DNA of 6,443 nt. Origin: Flavobacteriia bacterium (GTDB lineage: Bacteria > Bacteroidota > Bacteroidia > Flavobacteriales > Flavobacteriaceae). Below the pieces are notes generated by a model that saw only the letters and a program-made list of their open reading frames with translations, was not told where the DNA came from and did not search any database. The stretch lies in the NCBI GenBank assembly GCA_011330545.1, contig DRQI01000357.1, forward strand, positions 1-6,443, written 5' to 3'. Below, one piece after another: positions 1-5,860 of the stretch. The position numbers were made by a program, and so were the translations under genes. Each line of letters opens with the position of its first letter. Within the stretch, counting starts at the first letter, position 1.

Positions 1-351
1 GAGCCCCCATTCGGCATCGATAGCCACTAAAAGCGGTATTTTAGAAATGGCTTGGTAGTGATTGGTTAAGGTTGCCTGTTTTTGGGGTGTTCCTTGCATA
101 AATATAAGTCCGCCAACTTGATATTTTTTAATCATCCTGTCAATGGCAACTTTGTGTTTTTCGTCTCTATTAGAATAGGCTTGCACCATAAATAGTTGTC
201 CTATTTTTTGGTCTAATGTCATCGAATTCAAAATACTGTCTACCCATATTGTTTGTCCGTAATTGTCTAATTTTTCTAAGGGGTCGGGTTGTTGGGCGGG
301 TAGTAGTATTGTAAAAAAAAGTGATATTAGCAGTAAAAAGTTCTTCTTCAT
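1..351 (-). CDS. Exported glycoside hydrolase family 3 (NagZ-like) protein, N-terminal fragment
   Basis: This gene is cut by the left window edge. It starts at ATG 351-349 and reads 117 codons without a stop, so only the N-terminus is visible. Residues 1-19 form a signal peptide (MKKNF, a hydrophobic run, then LPA before QQ), so the product is exported. The mature part carries hallmarks of the GH3 N-terminal TIM barrel: MTLDQKIGQLFMV at about 44-56, GGLIFMQGTP at 80-89 and PLLVAIDAEWGL at 106-117, which corresponds to the conserved strand carrying the D-x-E-x-G segment of beta-N-acetylhexosaminidases. In Bacteroidota such exported GH3 proteins are often near 1000 residues, with a C-terminal beta-lactamase-like serine hydrolase domain. 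That part would lie outside the window and is not seen. A likely role is cleavage of beta-linked N-acetylglucosamine, for example in peptidoglycan turnover. The family call is firm; the exact substrate is inference. Confidence 0.88.
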   Translation of the reverse strand, partial: MKKNFLLLISLFFTILLPAQQPDPLEKLDNYGQTIWVDSILNSMTLDQKIGQLFMVQAYSNRDEKHKVAIDRMIKKYQVGGLIFMQGTPQKQATLTNHYQAISKIPLLVAIDAEWGL

Positions 352-454
352 GTATTTAGGGTTGTCAAATTAGTACTTTTAGGCTTTAGGTATAGCTCAG
401 GTTTACAAAGGTTTATGATAATAGTGGGCTCAATCGGGATAAACTTACTCATTA

Positions 455-472
455 TGCCGATTGTTCTCGGCA
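455..472 (-). other. Short GC-rich hairpin downstream of the exonuclease unit
   Basis: A perfect 6-bp inverted repeat (TGCCGA / TCGGCA) with a 6-nt loop lies about 33 bp beyond the stop codon of the 161-residue gene. It could end or protect the transcript. There is no T-run after the stem on the minus strand, so it is not a classical intrinsic terminator. The rest of the gap from 352 to 504 shows no recognisable gene or clear promoter for the GH3 gene. Confidence 0.3.
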
Positions 473-504
473 GTATTTAGCAAAATAAATTGCCGGTTAC
501 GATA

Positions 505-990
505 TTATACCAAAAATTTTGCATGCCAACTTTTACGGGCTTCTACTTCCCAAGCGGTTTCAAAATCGGCTTTTGATTGTATCATATTATTAAAAACAAC
601 GGTATCGCTTTTTATCTTTTCTTGTTGGGCATATTTTTTAAAGTCTTGTAACGAAACGGTATTGATATTTGTGCCGTCTTTAAAAGTTACCTTCATTTTA
701 TTGAGCAAATCAACGGCTAGCTCTTGTTGTAATTCTTTTATAATTCGTACCGAGTCGTCAATTGAACATCCTGAGACATCATTATAATCTTCGTCAACGG
801 CTAAAATAATAAATTGATTGTATTTTATCACAAAGGAGGCTTTTAAATCCTCGCCATGGCGTTTCCAATGGTTTACAAAGTGTTTTAGTTTTTTTGAAAT
901 TTGTTCAATTTCTCCTTGACTTAATTCTCTATCAGCTTGGTATACCCATACTCTTGAAGTAGTTGGCAATTCATGAAAATTTACATACAT
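505..990 (-). CDS. Conserved flavobacterial protein, commonly mislabelled 'ABC transporter ATPase'
   Basis: This is a 161-residue soluble protein with no signal peptide and no membrane segment. I recognise the family from its N-terminus (SRVWVYQ at 12-18) and the SGCSIDDSV motif at 73-81. It is widespread in Bacteroidota and usually carries the database name 'ABC transporter ATPase'. The sequence does not support that name: there is no Walker A P-loop, no LSGGQ signature and no Walker B. Other conserved-looking parts are an H-W-K-R-H-G patch at 41-46, VDEDYND at 65-71, and an aromatic-rich C-terminus with W147 and W155. ATG 990 is used because it leaves one base after the exonuclease stop at 992; a second ATG lies nowhere nearby. 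The gene almost certainly shares a transcript with the exonuclease and is probably translated by coupling. Function is unknown; a role linked to the exonuclease is suggested only by this arrangement. Confidence 0.85.
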   Translation of the reverse strand: MYVNFHELPTTSRVWVYQADRELSQGEIEQISKKLKHFVNHWKRHGEDLKASFVIKYNQFIILAVDEDYNDVSGCSIDDSVRIIKELQQELAVDLLNKMKVTFKDGTNINTVSLQDFKKYAQQEKIKSDTVVFNNMIQSKADFETAWEVEARKSWHAKFLV

Positions 991-991
991 A

Positions 992-1768
992 TTAACTCAA
1001 TTTATTATTTAAACTTCGCAATTTAATAGCGGTAAGTACTTTTTTGGTATAGAGTGGAAAATCGGCATTTTGAATCCACGAGTAATACCCTTTGTCTTTT
1101 TCTAAAATATCGGCTACTCTTTTTCCTTTGTACTTGCCAAAGGTAAAAACTTCATTGCCTTCGTCATCATACATGATAAAGCCCGCAAAATCGGCTCTTT
1201 TTTTATGTGATGAAAATTCATTTAAAAATTTAATATCATTTTCCAAATCGTCATACTTGTCTAACTGTGCTTTTAAAATTTCATAGGTAGCATTGGTATC
1301 TGCTTCTGCTGAATGCGCATCTTCGAGGTCTTTATCGCAATAAAATTTATACGCGGCACTCAATGTACGTTGTTCTTTTTTATGAAAAATTACCTGTACG
1401 TCTACCGCTACTCTGTTTTTCATATCAAAATCTATTTCGGCACGCAACATCTCTTCGGCCAATAGCGGAATATCAAAGCGGTTAGAATTAAAACCTGCCA
1501 AATCGCAACCTTCTATGAGTTTGCTAATTTCTTTGGCCAGTTCTTTAAACGTGGGCTCGGTAACTACTTTTTCATTGGTAATACCGTGTATGGCTACCAC
1601 TTCTTTGGGAATTTCCATTTCGGGATTTACCAACCACGTTTTACTTTCTTTATTGCCATTGGGATATACTTTTAAGATTGAAATTTCAACAATCCTGTCT
1701 TTGGCAATGTTTATACCCGTAGTTTCGAGATCGAAGAATACTATGGGTTTTGTGAGTTTTAATTCCAT
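992..1768 (-). CDS. DEDDh-family 3'-5' exonuclease (DnaQ-like) with ExoX-type C-terminal domain
   Basis: This 258-residue protein has a complete exonuclease fold. Motif Exo I is FFDLETTG with D13 and E15. Exo II is GFNSNRFDIPLL with D99. Exo III is HSAEAD with H152 and D157. These five residues are the two-metal DEDDh catalytic set of DnaQ/epsilon and RNase T relatives, which remove 3'-terminal nucleotides from DNA or RNA. After residue about 195 there is a second small domain with FTFGKYKGKRV (208-218) and YYSWIQNADFP (228-238), the pattern of the C-terminal domain found in exodeoxyribonuclease X-like proteins. It is therefore not the polymerase III epsilon subunit itself; a repair or RNA-processing role is more likely. 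The start at ATG 1768 fits the family N-terminus, lies just downstream of a good -7 box, and follows an A-rich leader. It is the first gene of a two-gene unit with the 161-residue protein. Confidence 0.92.
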   Translation of the reverse strand: MELKLTKPIVFFDLETTGINIAKDRIVEISILKVYPNGNKESKTWLVNPEMEIPKEVVAIHGITNEKVVTEPTFKELAKEISKLIEGCDLAGFNSNRFDIPLLAEEMLRAEIDFDMKNRVAVDVQVIFHKKEQRTLSAAYKFYCDKDLEDAHSAEADTNATYEILKAQLDKYDDLENDIKFLNEFSSHKKRADFAGFIMYDDEGNEVFTFGKYKGKRVADILEKDKGYYSWIQNADFPLYTKKVLTAIKLRSLNNKLS

Positions 1769-1785
1769 TCGCTTTATTTAGAACT

Positions 1786-1793
1786 CAAAGGTA
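1786..1793 (-). promoter_or_regulatory. Bacteroidota-type -7 promoter box for the exonuclease unit
   Basis: On the minus strand this reads TACCTTTG, an exact match to the TAnnTTTG -7 consensus of the Bacteroidota housekeeping sigma factor. It lies 17 bp upstream of the exonuclease ATG, giving a leader of roughly 10-13 nt. I see no convincing TTG/TTTG -33 element at the expected distance, and the match is short, so this is a candidate. Confidence 0.45.
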
Positions 1794-1857
1794 CAAAAGA
1801 TGAAAAGAATACTTCTTATAAAGAAACGCTTTTCGTATTTTCTTTTGGCAAACCGGT

Positions 1858-1892
1858 AAAAAAAGCAGCAGTGGTTTATAACTCACTGCTGC
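1858..1892 (-). terminator. Intrinsic terminator of the DUF6263-like gene
   Basis: A perfect 9-bp stem (GCAGCAGTG 1865-1873 and CACTGCTGC 1884-1892) encloses a 10-nt loop. On the minus strand it is followed at once by seven T (1858-1864). It starts about 30 bp after the stop codon of the gene at 1922-2659. This is a textbook rho-independent terminator reading leftward, and it separates that gene from the exonuclease transcript. No T-run follows the stem on the plus strand, so it is one-directional. Confidence 0.88.
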
Positions 1893-1921
1893 CTATTAAC
1901 TATTACTTTTTACTTGATATC

Positions 1922-2659
1922 CTACTCAGCTTTTTTTATAGTACTTTCTATTCGCGTTATAACGTTTTGCCCCATTACTTTCATCTCCATCCCTAAGGTT
2001 GATTTTTGTTGCATCCCGGTTGACCTGTCAATTTCAATACTCCCGTTAATCGTACCTTCGGCAGCATTCGAAATATCACCGCTAACGTCTAATACGACAG
2101 TGTCTTTATCGATAGATTTTACGGTATATACAAATTTCATTTTTACGCCGTTTTTTTCTTTTACCATCTCCCAACTATCTCCAACTTTAACGGCTTTTTT
2201 AGGAAATACAATACCACTCGACTGGTCTGCATAATCTTTTAATGCCGGGTTATTCGGTTCAAACTTGGTTTCCAACACCTCTCCTAAGTGGTTGTTTTTA
2301 ACCAATATAGTGGCTTCTAATAGAGGGTCGAATCCGGCTTTGAGTTGCTTCTCCATTTGGTTCAAGTCTTCATTCGGTTTTTCAGAATCATACGCCATTT
2401 TCGTTCCGGCTTGATTCATTTCCATAGCAACTGTTTTAAAGTGTATTTCGGTATTAAAAATAGTATCACTCACATTTTTTACATCCATTGACATTTTCAT
2501 ATTCATGTGCATCCCTCCTGACGCTCCCATATCTTGAGTCATATCCATATTCATTTCATACTGGTCTCCTTGGTTGTAGTTTACCCGTAAAAGTACCGAT
2601 TCTTGCGCCGTACTTACTAATGTAGTGGTAAGTACAAAAATTATTAAAAGTTTCTTCAT
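1922..2659 (-). CDS. Exported DUF6263-like protein, methionine-rich
   Basis: This is a 245-residue protein. Residues 1-18 are a clear signal peptide (MKKLL, hydrophobic core, VSTA before QE), so it is probably periplasmic; no lipobox cysteine is present. The mature part is rich in alternating polar and hydrophobic residues, as expected for long beta strands, and resembles the DUF6263 family of Bacteroidota secreted proteins. Recognisable pieces are YNQGDQYEM near the N-terminus, FPKKAVKVGDSWEM (152-165) and a C-terminal IDRSTGMQQKSTLGMEMKV stretch. Residues 36-58 hold nine methionines, mostly at every second position. Molecular function is unknown. It is transcribed alone: upstream is the divergent islet operon, downstream its own terminator. 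A weak -7-like match (TATATTCG on the minus strand at 2693-2700, one mismatch) might be its promoter. Confidence 0.8.
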   Translation of the reverse strand: MKKLLIIFVLTTTLVSTAQESVLLRVNYNQGDQYEMNMDMTQDMGASGGMHMNMKMSMDVKNVSDTIFNTEIHFKTVAMEMNQAGTKMAYDSEKPNEDLNQMEKQLKAGFDPLLEATILVKNNHLGEVLETKFEPNNPALKDYADQSSGIVFPKKAVKVGDSWEMVKEKNGVKMKFVYTVKSIDKDTVVLDVSGDISNAAEGTINGSIEIDRSTGMQQKSTLGMEMKVMGQNVITRIESTIKKAE

Positions 2660-2936
2660 CCTGTTTTTTTTATTGTTACTATTAAATTTGCTCCGAATAT
2701 ACTAAACTCGTTGAAACTTTGAGGATTTTTCAAAAACTATTATTCTTAAAAACCTTTCATCTTTTTGAAAATAGGCATATTGCCTGGTGATTAAGTTTGT
2801 TTTTTAACTTATTTCAGCTAATTTCACCTATTGGCCACTAAAGCTAATTCTTGTTTAATCTCTAAAAAAATATTTTTCAAAATTGTAACCTTTTTAATAT
2901 TTTCTTTCTCTAAAGAAAGAATTTAAAACATAGAAT
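2660..2936. promoter_or_regulatory. Divergent intergenic control region
   Basis: This 277-bp AT-rich gap separates the leftward DUF6263-like gene from the rightward sigma-factor operon, so promoters for both should lie here. I see no open reading frame of note. It holds three copies of TTTTCAAAA: 2727-2735 and 2874-2882 on the plus strand, and one inverted at 2763-2771. It also has a small AGGCA/TGCCT hairpin at 2773-2785, a possible housekeeping promoter (TTG at 2851-2853, 17 bp, then TATTTTTC at 2872-ish with one mismatch to the -7 consensus), an ECF-like -35 box (TGTAAC, 2884-2889) and a strong palindrome at 2902-2921. Individual elements are tentative; the role as a divergent control region follows from gene orientation. 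Confidence 0.6.
2902..2921. promoter_or_regulatory. 8-4-8 perfect palindrome in the operon leader
   Basis: TTCTTTCT, a CTAA spacer and AGAAAGAA form a perfect inverted repeat ending 15 bp before the first start codon of the sigma operon. As DNA it looks like an operator for a dimeric regulator. As RNA it would fold into a hairpin that hides the only purine-rich stretch (AAAGAAAGAA) upstream of the ATG. Which of these applies, if either, cannot be decided from sequence. Confidence 0.45.
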
Positions 2937-3263
2937 ATGATAGAATTTTGGCAAATCCCATTTATGGTAGCGTTCGCTATAACAGGAATAGTAACCTATT
3001 TCTATTTAAAAAATCAACATAGAGAAAAATTAGAACTCATCAAAAAAGGTGAAAGCATTATACCTCAAGATGCTTTACAACAGATGAAATTTAGCAATTT
3101 AGCGAAAGGAATAATATCTATATCATTAGCTTTAGGAGTATTTATCGCGCACATCTTAGAAACATATACAGACTTAGAGCCAGTTATTAGTTATATTTCT
3201 ATGGTTTTGTTATTTTTTGGAATTGGCTCATTAACGTTCTACGCAATAATAAAAAACAAATAA
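2937..3263 (+). CDS. Three-pass membrane protein, DUF6249-like
   Basis: This 108-residue protein has three predicted membrane segments, about 5-24, 56-74 and 84-105. Between the first two is a charged, mostly cytoplasm-type segment with KNQHREKLELIKKGES (25-40), the recognisable signature of the DUF6249 family. In Bacteroidota such proteins are commonly encoded beside ECF sigma factors. It is the first gene of a four-gene operon and ends 9 bp before the sigma factor start. A role in the membrane part of sigma-factor control, such as sensing or acting with an anti-sigma factor, is inferred from this placement; biochemical function is unknown. ATG 2937 is chosen because it gives a complete first membrane helix. 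No Shine-Dalgarno sequence precedes it, which is normal for the phylum. Confidence 0.8.
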   Translation: MIEFWQIPFMVAFAITGIVTYFYLKNQHREKLELIKKGESIIPQDALQQMKFSNLAKGIISISLALGVFIAHILETYTDLEPVISYISMVLLFFGIGSLTFYAIIKNK

Positions 3264-3272
3264 CTCTTTTCC

Positions 3273-3797
3273 ATGTCGAAGGAGTTAGTCATAAAAGCCA
3301 AAAATGGTAATATTCAAGCATTAAATAAGCTCATTAACAATCATAAGGAATTGGCTTTTTCAATTGCATTAAAACATCTCAAAAATAAAGAAGATGCAGA
3401 AGATATTGTACAAAACTCTTTTATTATTGTGTTAGAATCTCTTAAAAATTTTAGGAACGAAGCAAAATTCTCTACTTGGCTTTATAAAATAATTTATCAC
3501 GAATGTTTAAAAGAATTAAAACGAAAAAATATAACAGTAGAATACTTGCCGCAATTTGTAGAAGTTGAAAACAACGAAGTAAATTTTGAAAACATCCTAA
3601 ATCTGAAAAATATTTTTAAAGCCTTAAAACCAAATGAATATACAGTAATTGTATTATTCTATTTAGAAGAGAAAAGTATTAACGAAATAGCTCTCATAAC
3701 TTCTTTGAGCAAAGCAAATGTAAAAGTTTTACTCCACAGAACGAGGCTTAAAATGCAACAAGCAATCAATAAAAAAAATATACAAAATGAGCGATAA
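3273..3797 (+). CDS. ECF-family RNA polymerase sigma factor (sigma-70 type)
   Basis: This 174-residue protein has the two-domain ECF layout. Sigma region 2 spans about 11-86, including EDAEDIVQNSF (40-50), which is the core-RNA-polymerase-binding and -10 region, and FSTWLYKII (66-74) with the basic KELKRK tail. Sigma region 4 spans about 115-165, with LKPNEYTVIVLFYLEEKS leading into the helix-turn-helix INEIALITSLSKANVKVLLHR that reads the -35 element. Regions 1.1 and 3 are absent, as expected for group 4 sigma factors. There is no long C-terminal extension. The last 11 bp overlap the start of the next gene, which usually means translational coupling with a regulatory partner. It probably directs transcription of its own operon. 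The inducing signal is unknown. Confidence 0.95.
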   Translation: MSKELVIKAKNGNIQALNKLINNHKELAFSIALKHLKNKEDAEDIVQNSFIIVLESLKNFRNEAKFSTWLYKIIYHECLKELKRKNITVEYLPQFVEVENNEVNFENILNLKNIFKALKPNEYTVIVLFYLEEKSINEIALITSLSKANVKVLLHRTRLKMQQAINKKNIQNER

Positions 3798-4092
3798 AAT
3801 TATATTAAACACCTTACGTCAGGATTTAAAAAACATTTCAAAAGAAAACTTTAACGAAAAGATAATTCATCAGTTAAATCTTTCTAAAAAAAAAGAAAAG
3901 CCGATTTTATTCAATCAAAAATCCATAATCAAAGGTTTTATAATTGTGTCAATTTTTGTTTTAATTGCAAGCCTAAATATTGTTGAAAAACTACCTCAGC
4001 AATTCGTTATAATCGGAATATTAATTTGTATAAGTCCTTTATTTCTAATAGTATTTAATAAAATTCATCAAACAATAATCGAAAACTCTTAA
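3787..4092 (+). CDS. Small two-pass membrane protein, candidate anti-sigma or accessory factor
   Basis: This 101-residue protein has a 45-residue charged N-terminus that is probably cytoplasmic (RQDLKNISKENFNEKI at about 11-26), then two membrane helices (about 48-64 and 72-91) joined by a loop of roughly seven residues, and a short tail. I recognise no named domain, and there is no zinc-binding HxxxCxxC motif of ZAS anti-sigma factors. Its start codon lies inside the sigma gene (ATGAGCGATAA shared, 11 bp), the usual arrangement for an ECF sigma and its membrane anti-sigma factor. Size and topology fit a protein that could hold the sigma factor at the membrane through its N-terminal helix. 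The anti-sigma role is inference from context only. Confidence 0.8.
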   Translation: MSDKIILNTLRQDLKNISKENFNEKIIHQLNLSKKKEKPILFNQKSIIKGFIIVSIFVLIASLNIVEKLPQQFVIIGILICISPLFLIVFNKIHQTIIENS

Positions 4093-4095
4093 ACA

Positions 4096-5742
4096 ATGAA
4101 ACCCATATATAAAGCAGTAATTTTAGTGCTCTTTTTTTCATATTTAAATGTTATAGAAGCAAAAGAAGTTAGCCTTTATCAAGTAAAAGTTAATGAAATT
4201 ACTTTCAGTATAGACCCAAGAATTGAACTATTTAATATTATTGCGATGCAAGCAGGTCATCCTGGAATGACCCTATCAAACATTTCATATAAGCTAGAGT
4301 GTTTAACTCATTTTGCAAAATATAAAAACCTTGAAGCTCCTAAATTATTGAAAGCAACGATGCAAAAAGGATGGGGAATAGATGATCCTATGTTTTTCCT
4401 TTTATATTTAGATTATAACTTTAATTTAAAAGAAGGATTAGATTCTGAAATAATAAAACGTGGTGGTGGAATTGAGCAAATAACCAAACTTGCAAAATCA
4501 TTTAAAAATTTCGCTAAAAAATCACATTTTTCAACTTTTTTTAACAAAATTCAAAAAGGTTTTTACAATCAAATCTTACTAAATGTTAAATACAATTTTA
4601 AAAATTTTAAAGGTGTTGAATATTTAGAAAATTACTTTGGAGAAAAGGCCAATTCTTATAATCTAATCTTAAATATAAATAGTGGCTATGGAAATTTCGG
4701 AAAAAAAATTCTAACAAAAAAAGGAATTGATTTATATGCTATTGTAGAAACAAACACTCATTCGGGAAATATACCAACCTACTATCCAACAATATCTATA
4801 ATAGATTTAATTCTTCATGAATTTAGTCACGGATTTGTCAATCCAAGTATTGATAAATACAAAGAAAAACTATCAAAAAATAAACAATTATATGAACCGA
4901 TTGCCCAATCTATGCAACATCAAGCCTATTGGCATTGGCAAGTTACTGTAAATGAACATATAGTACGAGCCATAGTAACAAGAATTACGGAACAATATTT
5001 TGGAAATCTATTATCAAATAATACTTTCTATAAACTGATGATTGCACGTAGATTCATTTATGTGGATGCAATAATTGAAAAACTAAAAATTTACGAAAAT
5101 AATAGAAGTGACTATAAAAATTTCAATGAATTTGTTCCAGAACTAATTAAAGTTTTTGATACTATTTCTGAAGATTACATTGTAGAAAAACAAAATAAAG
5201 TTGAAAATATAAGAAATACAAGTATTGAAAAAATTCCAAAACCCTACGAATTTGCAAATGATAGTACAACCTACTTCATAGTGAGCACACGTGAAAGTAA
5301 TAAAAAGAAAGAAAAACAAATGCAACTTTTTGTTTCAAAATACAGAGATATGATTTCTAAAGAAATTAATATTGTCAATGACACTGAAGCATTAAAAATG
5401 AATTTTTCAGAAAATGATATTGTAATTTTTGGAACAACGGAAGGGAATTTATTTTTAAAAAAATATATAGATAATATCCCAATTAAAATAACTAAAAACT
5501 GCATCATTTCTAACAAAATTGTAAAAGGAACAAATTTACAATTAGTCACTTCTTGGATAAGTCCATTTAATGATAAAAAGTCTATGATAATTTATACAGC
5601 ACAAAAAATTGATAATATTAAAGATTTCTTTTTCTCAGTATCAAAAGACCAATATCACTATTGGATTGCTGAAAATTTAATTCCAATTGACGTGGGAAAC
5701 TATGAAAAATATTCAAGAGTATGGATGCCGAAAATTTATTAG
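4096..5742 (+). CDS. Exported zinc metallopeptidase, DUF4932-like, with extra C-terminal domain
   Basis: This 548-residue protein has an N-terminal signal peptide (about 1-22, hydrophobic core then IEA before KE), with no lipobox, so it acts outside the cytoplasm. Residues about 30-390 match the pattern of DUF4932 proteins: a helical region followed by LILHEFSHGFVNPSID. HEFSH (241-245) is a HExxH zinc motif with H241 and H245 as ligands and E242 as catalytic base. A downstream helix with VNEHIVRAIV offers E287 as the probable third ligand, as in gluzincin-type peptidases. Residues about 390-548 form a separate alpha/beta-looking segment with DIVIFGTTEGN (441-451) and a strand MIIYTAQ (497-503), reminiscent of a domain attached to other secreted peptidases. 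The gene starts 3 bp after the two-pass protein's stop and is the last of the operon. Its natural substrate is unknown; it is probably an effector or processing enzyme of the sigma unit. Confidence 0.82.
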   Translation: MKPIYKAVILVLFFSYLNVIEAKEVSLYQVKVNEITFSIDPRIELFNIIAMQAGHPGMTLSNISYKLECLTHFAKYKNLEAPKLLKATMQKGWGIDDPMFFLLYLDYNFNLKEGLDSEIIKRGGGIEQITKLAKSFKNFAKKSHFSTFFNKIQKGFYNQILLNVKYNFKNFKGVEYLENYFGEKANSYNLILNINSGYGNFGKKILTKKGIDLYAIVETNTHSGNIPTYYPTISIIDLILHEFSHGFVNPSIDKYKEKLSKNKQLYEPIAQSMQHQAYWHWQVTVNEHIVRAIVTRITEQYFGNLLSNNTFYKLMIARRFIYVDAIIEKLKIYENNRSDYKNFNEFVPELIKVFDTISEDYIVEKQNKVENIRNTSIEKIPKPYEFANDSTTYFIVSTRESNKKKEKQMQLFVSKYRDMISKEINIVNDTEALKMNFSENDIVIFGTTEGNLFLKKYIDNIPIKITKNCIISNKIVKGTNLQLVTSWISPFNDKKSMIIYTAQKIDNIKDFFFSVSKDQYHYWIAENLIPIDVGNYEKYSRVWMPKIY

Positions 5743-5860
5743 ACATCAGCAACCATGATTGCCTAAATCTCTAATAGAACAACTATCACCTTAAAAAGTG
5801 TTTTGTGTAATGCTTCTGATTATCGTCAATTAAATCAACCTCTATCAAGATATAAAGGCC
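5743..5860. other. Convergent intergenic gap
   Basis: This 118-bp gap lies between the metallopeptidase gene (rightward) and the E2 gene (leftward). I find no open reading frame and no strong plus-strand terminator for the islet operon. A weak leftward hairpin at 5839-5858 (minus-strand CCTTTAT / ATAGAGG, one G-U pair, 6-nt loop) sits just past the E2 stop but lacks a good T-run, so it is only a possible terminator. Confidence 0.4.

Noticed and set aside
352..504. Search for a small RNA, tRNA or promoter between the GH3 gene and the 161-residue gene.
   Set aside because: No cloverleaf and no exact TAnnTTTG box at a usable distance; near matches have wrong internal spacing. Only the hairpin at 455-472 could be supported.
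1914..2234. Plus-strand open frame opposite the DUF6263-like gene; similar plus-strand frames at 461-787, 1092-1286, 1515-1781 and 6162-6392.
   Set aside because: All lie antisense to genes with clear family features, and their composition is that expected of a reverse complement.
2792..2811. A TAAGTT / AACTTA inverted repeat with a T-rich 8-nt loop, considered as a terminator or regulatory hairpin.
   Set aside because: Only 6 AT-dominated pairs, no following T-run, and no gene ending nearby on either strand.
5143..5549. Minus-strand open frames inside the metallopeptidase gene, at 5143-5325 and 5271-5549.
   Set aside because: They are rich in Phe, Ile and Leu because they are complements of Lys/Asn-rich coding sequence; they overlap a well-supported gene and resemble no family.
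2937..5742. The operon as a defence or toxin-antitoxin system.
   Set aside because: No nuclease, NTPase, toxin or antitoxin features are visible; a clear ECF sigma factor and an exported peptidase fit signalling better.
2857..5774. A 9-bp direct repeat AATCTCTAA at 2857-2865 and 5766-5774 flanking the islet, and a shorter shared ATTGCCT upstream of each, as possible insertion-site duplications.
   Set aside because: Too short for AT-rich DNA to exclude chance, the spacing between the two shared words differs on each side, and no transposase, integrase or tRNA is present.
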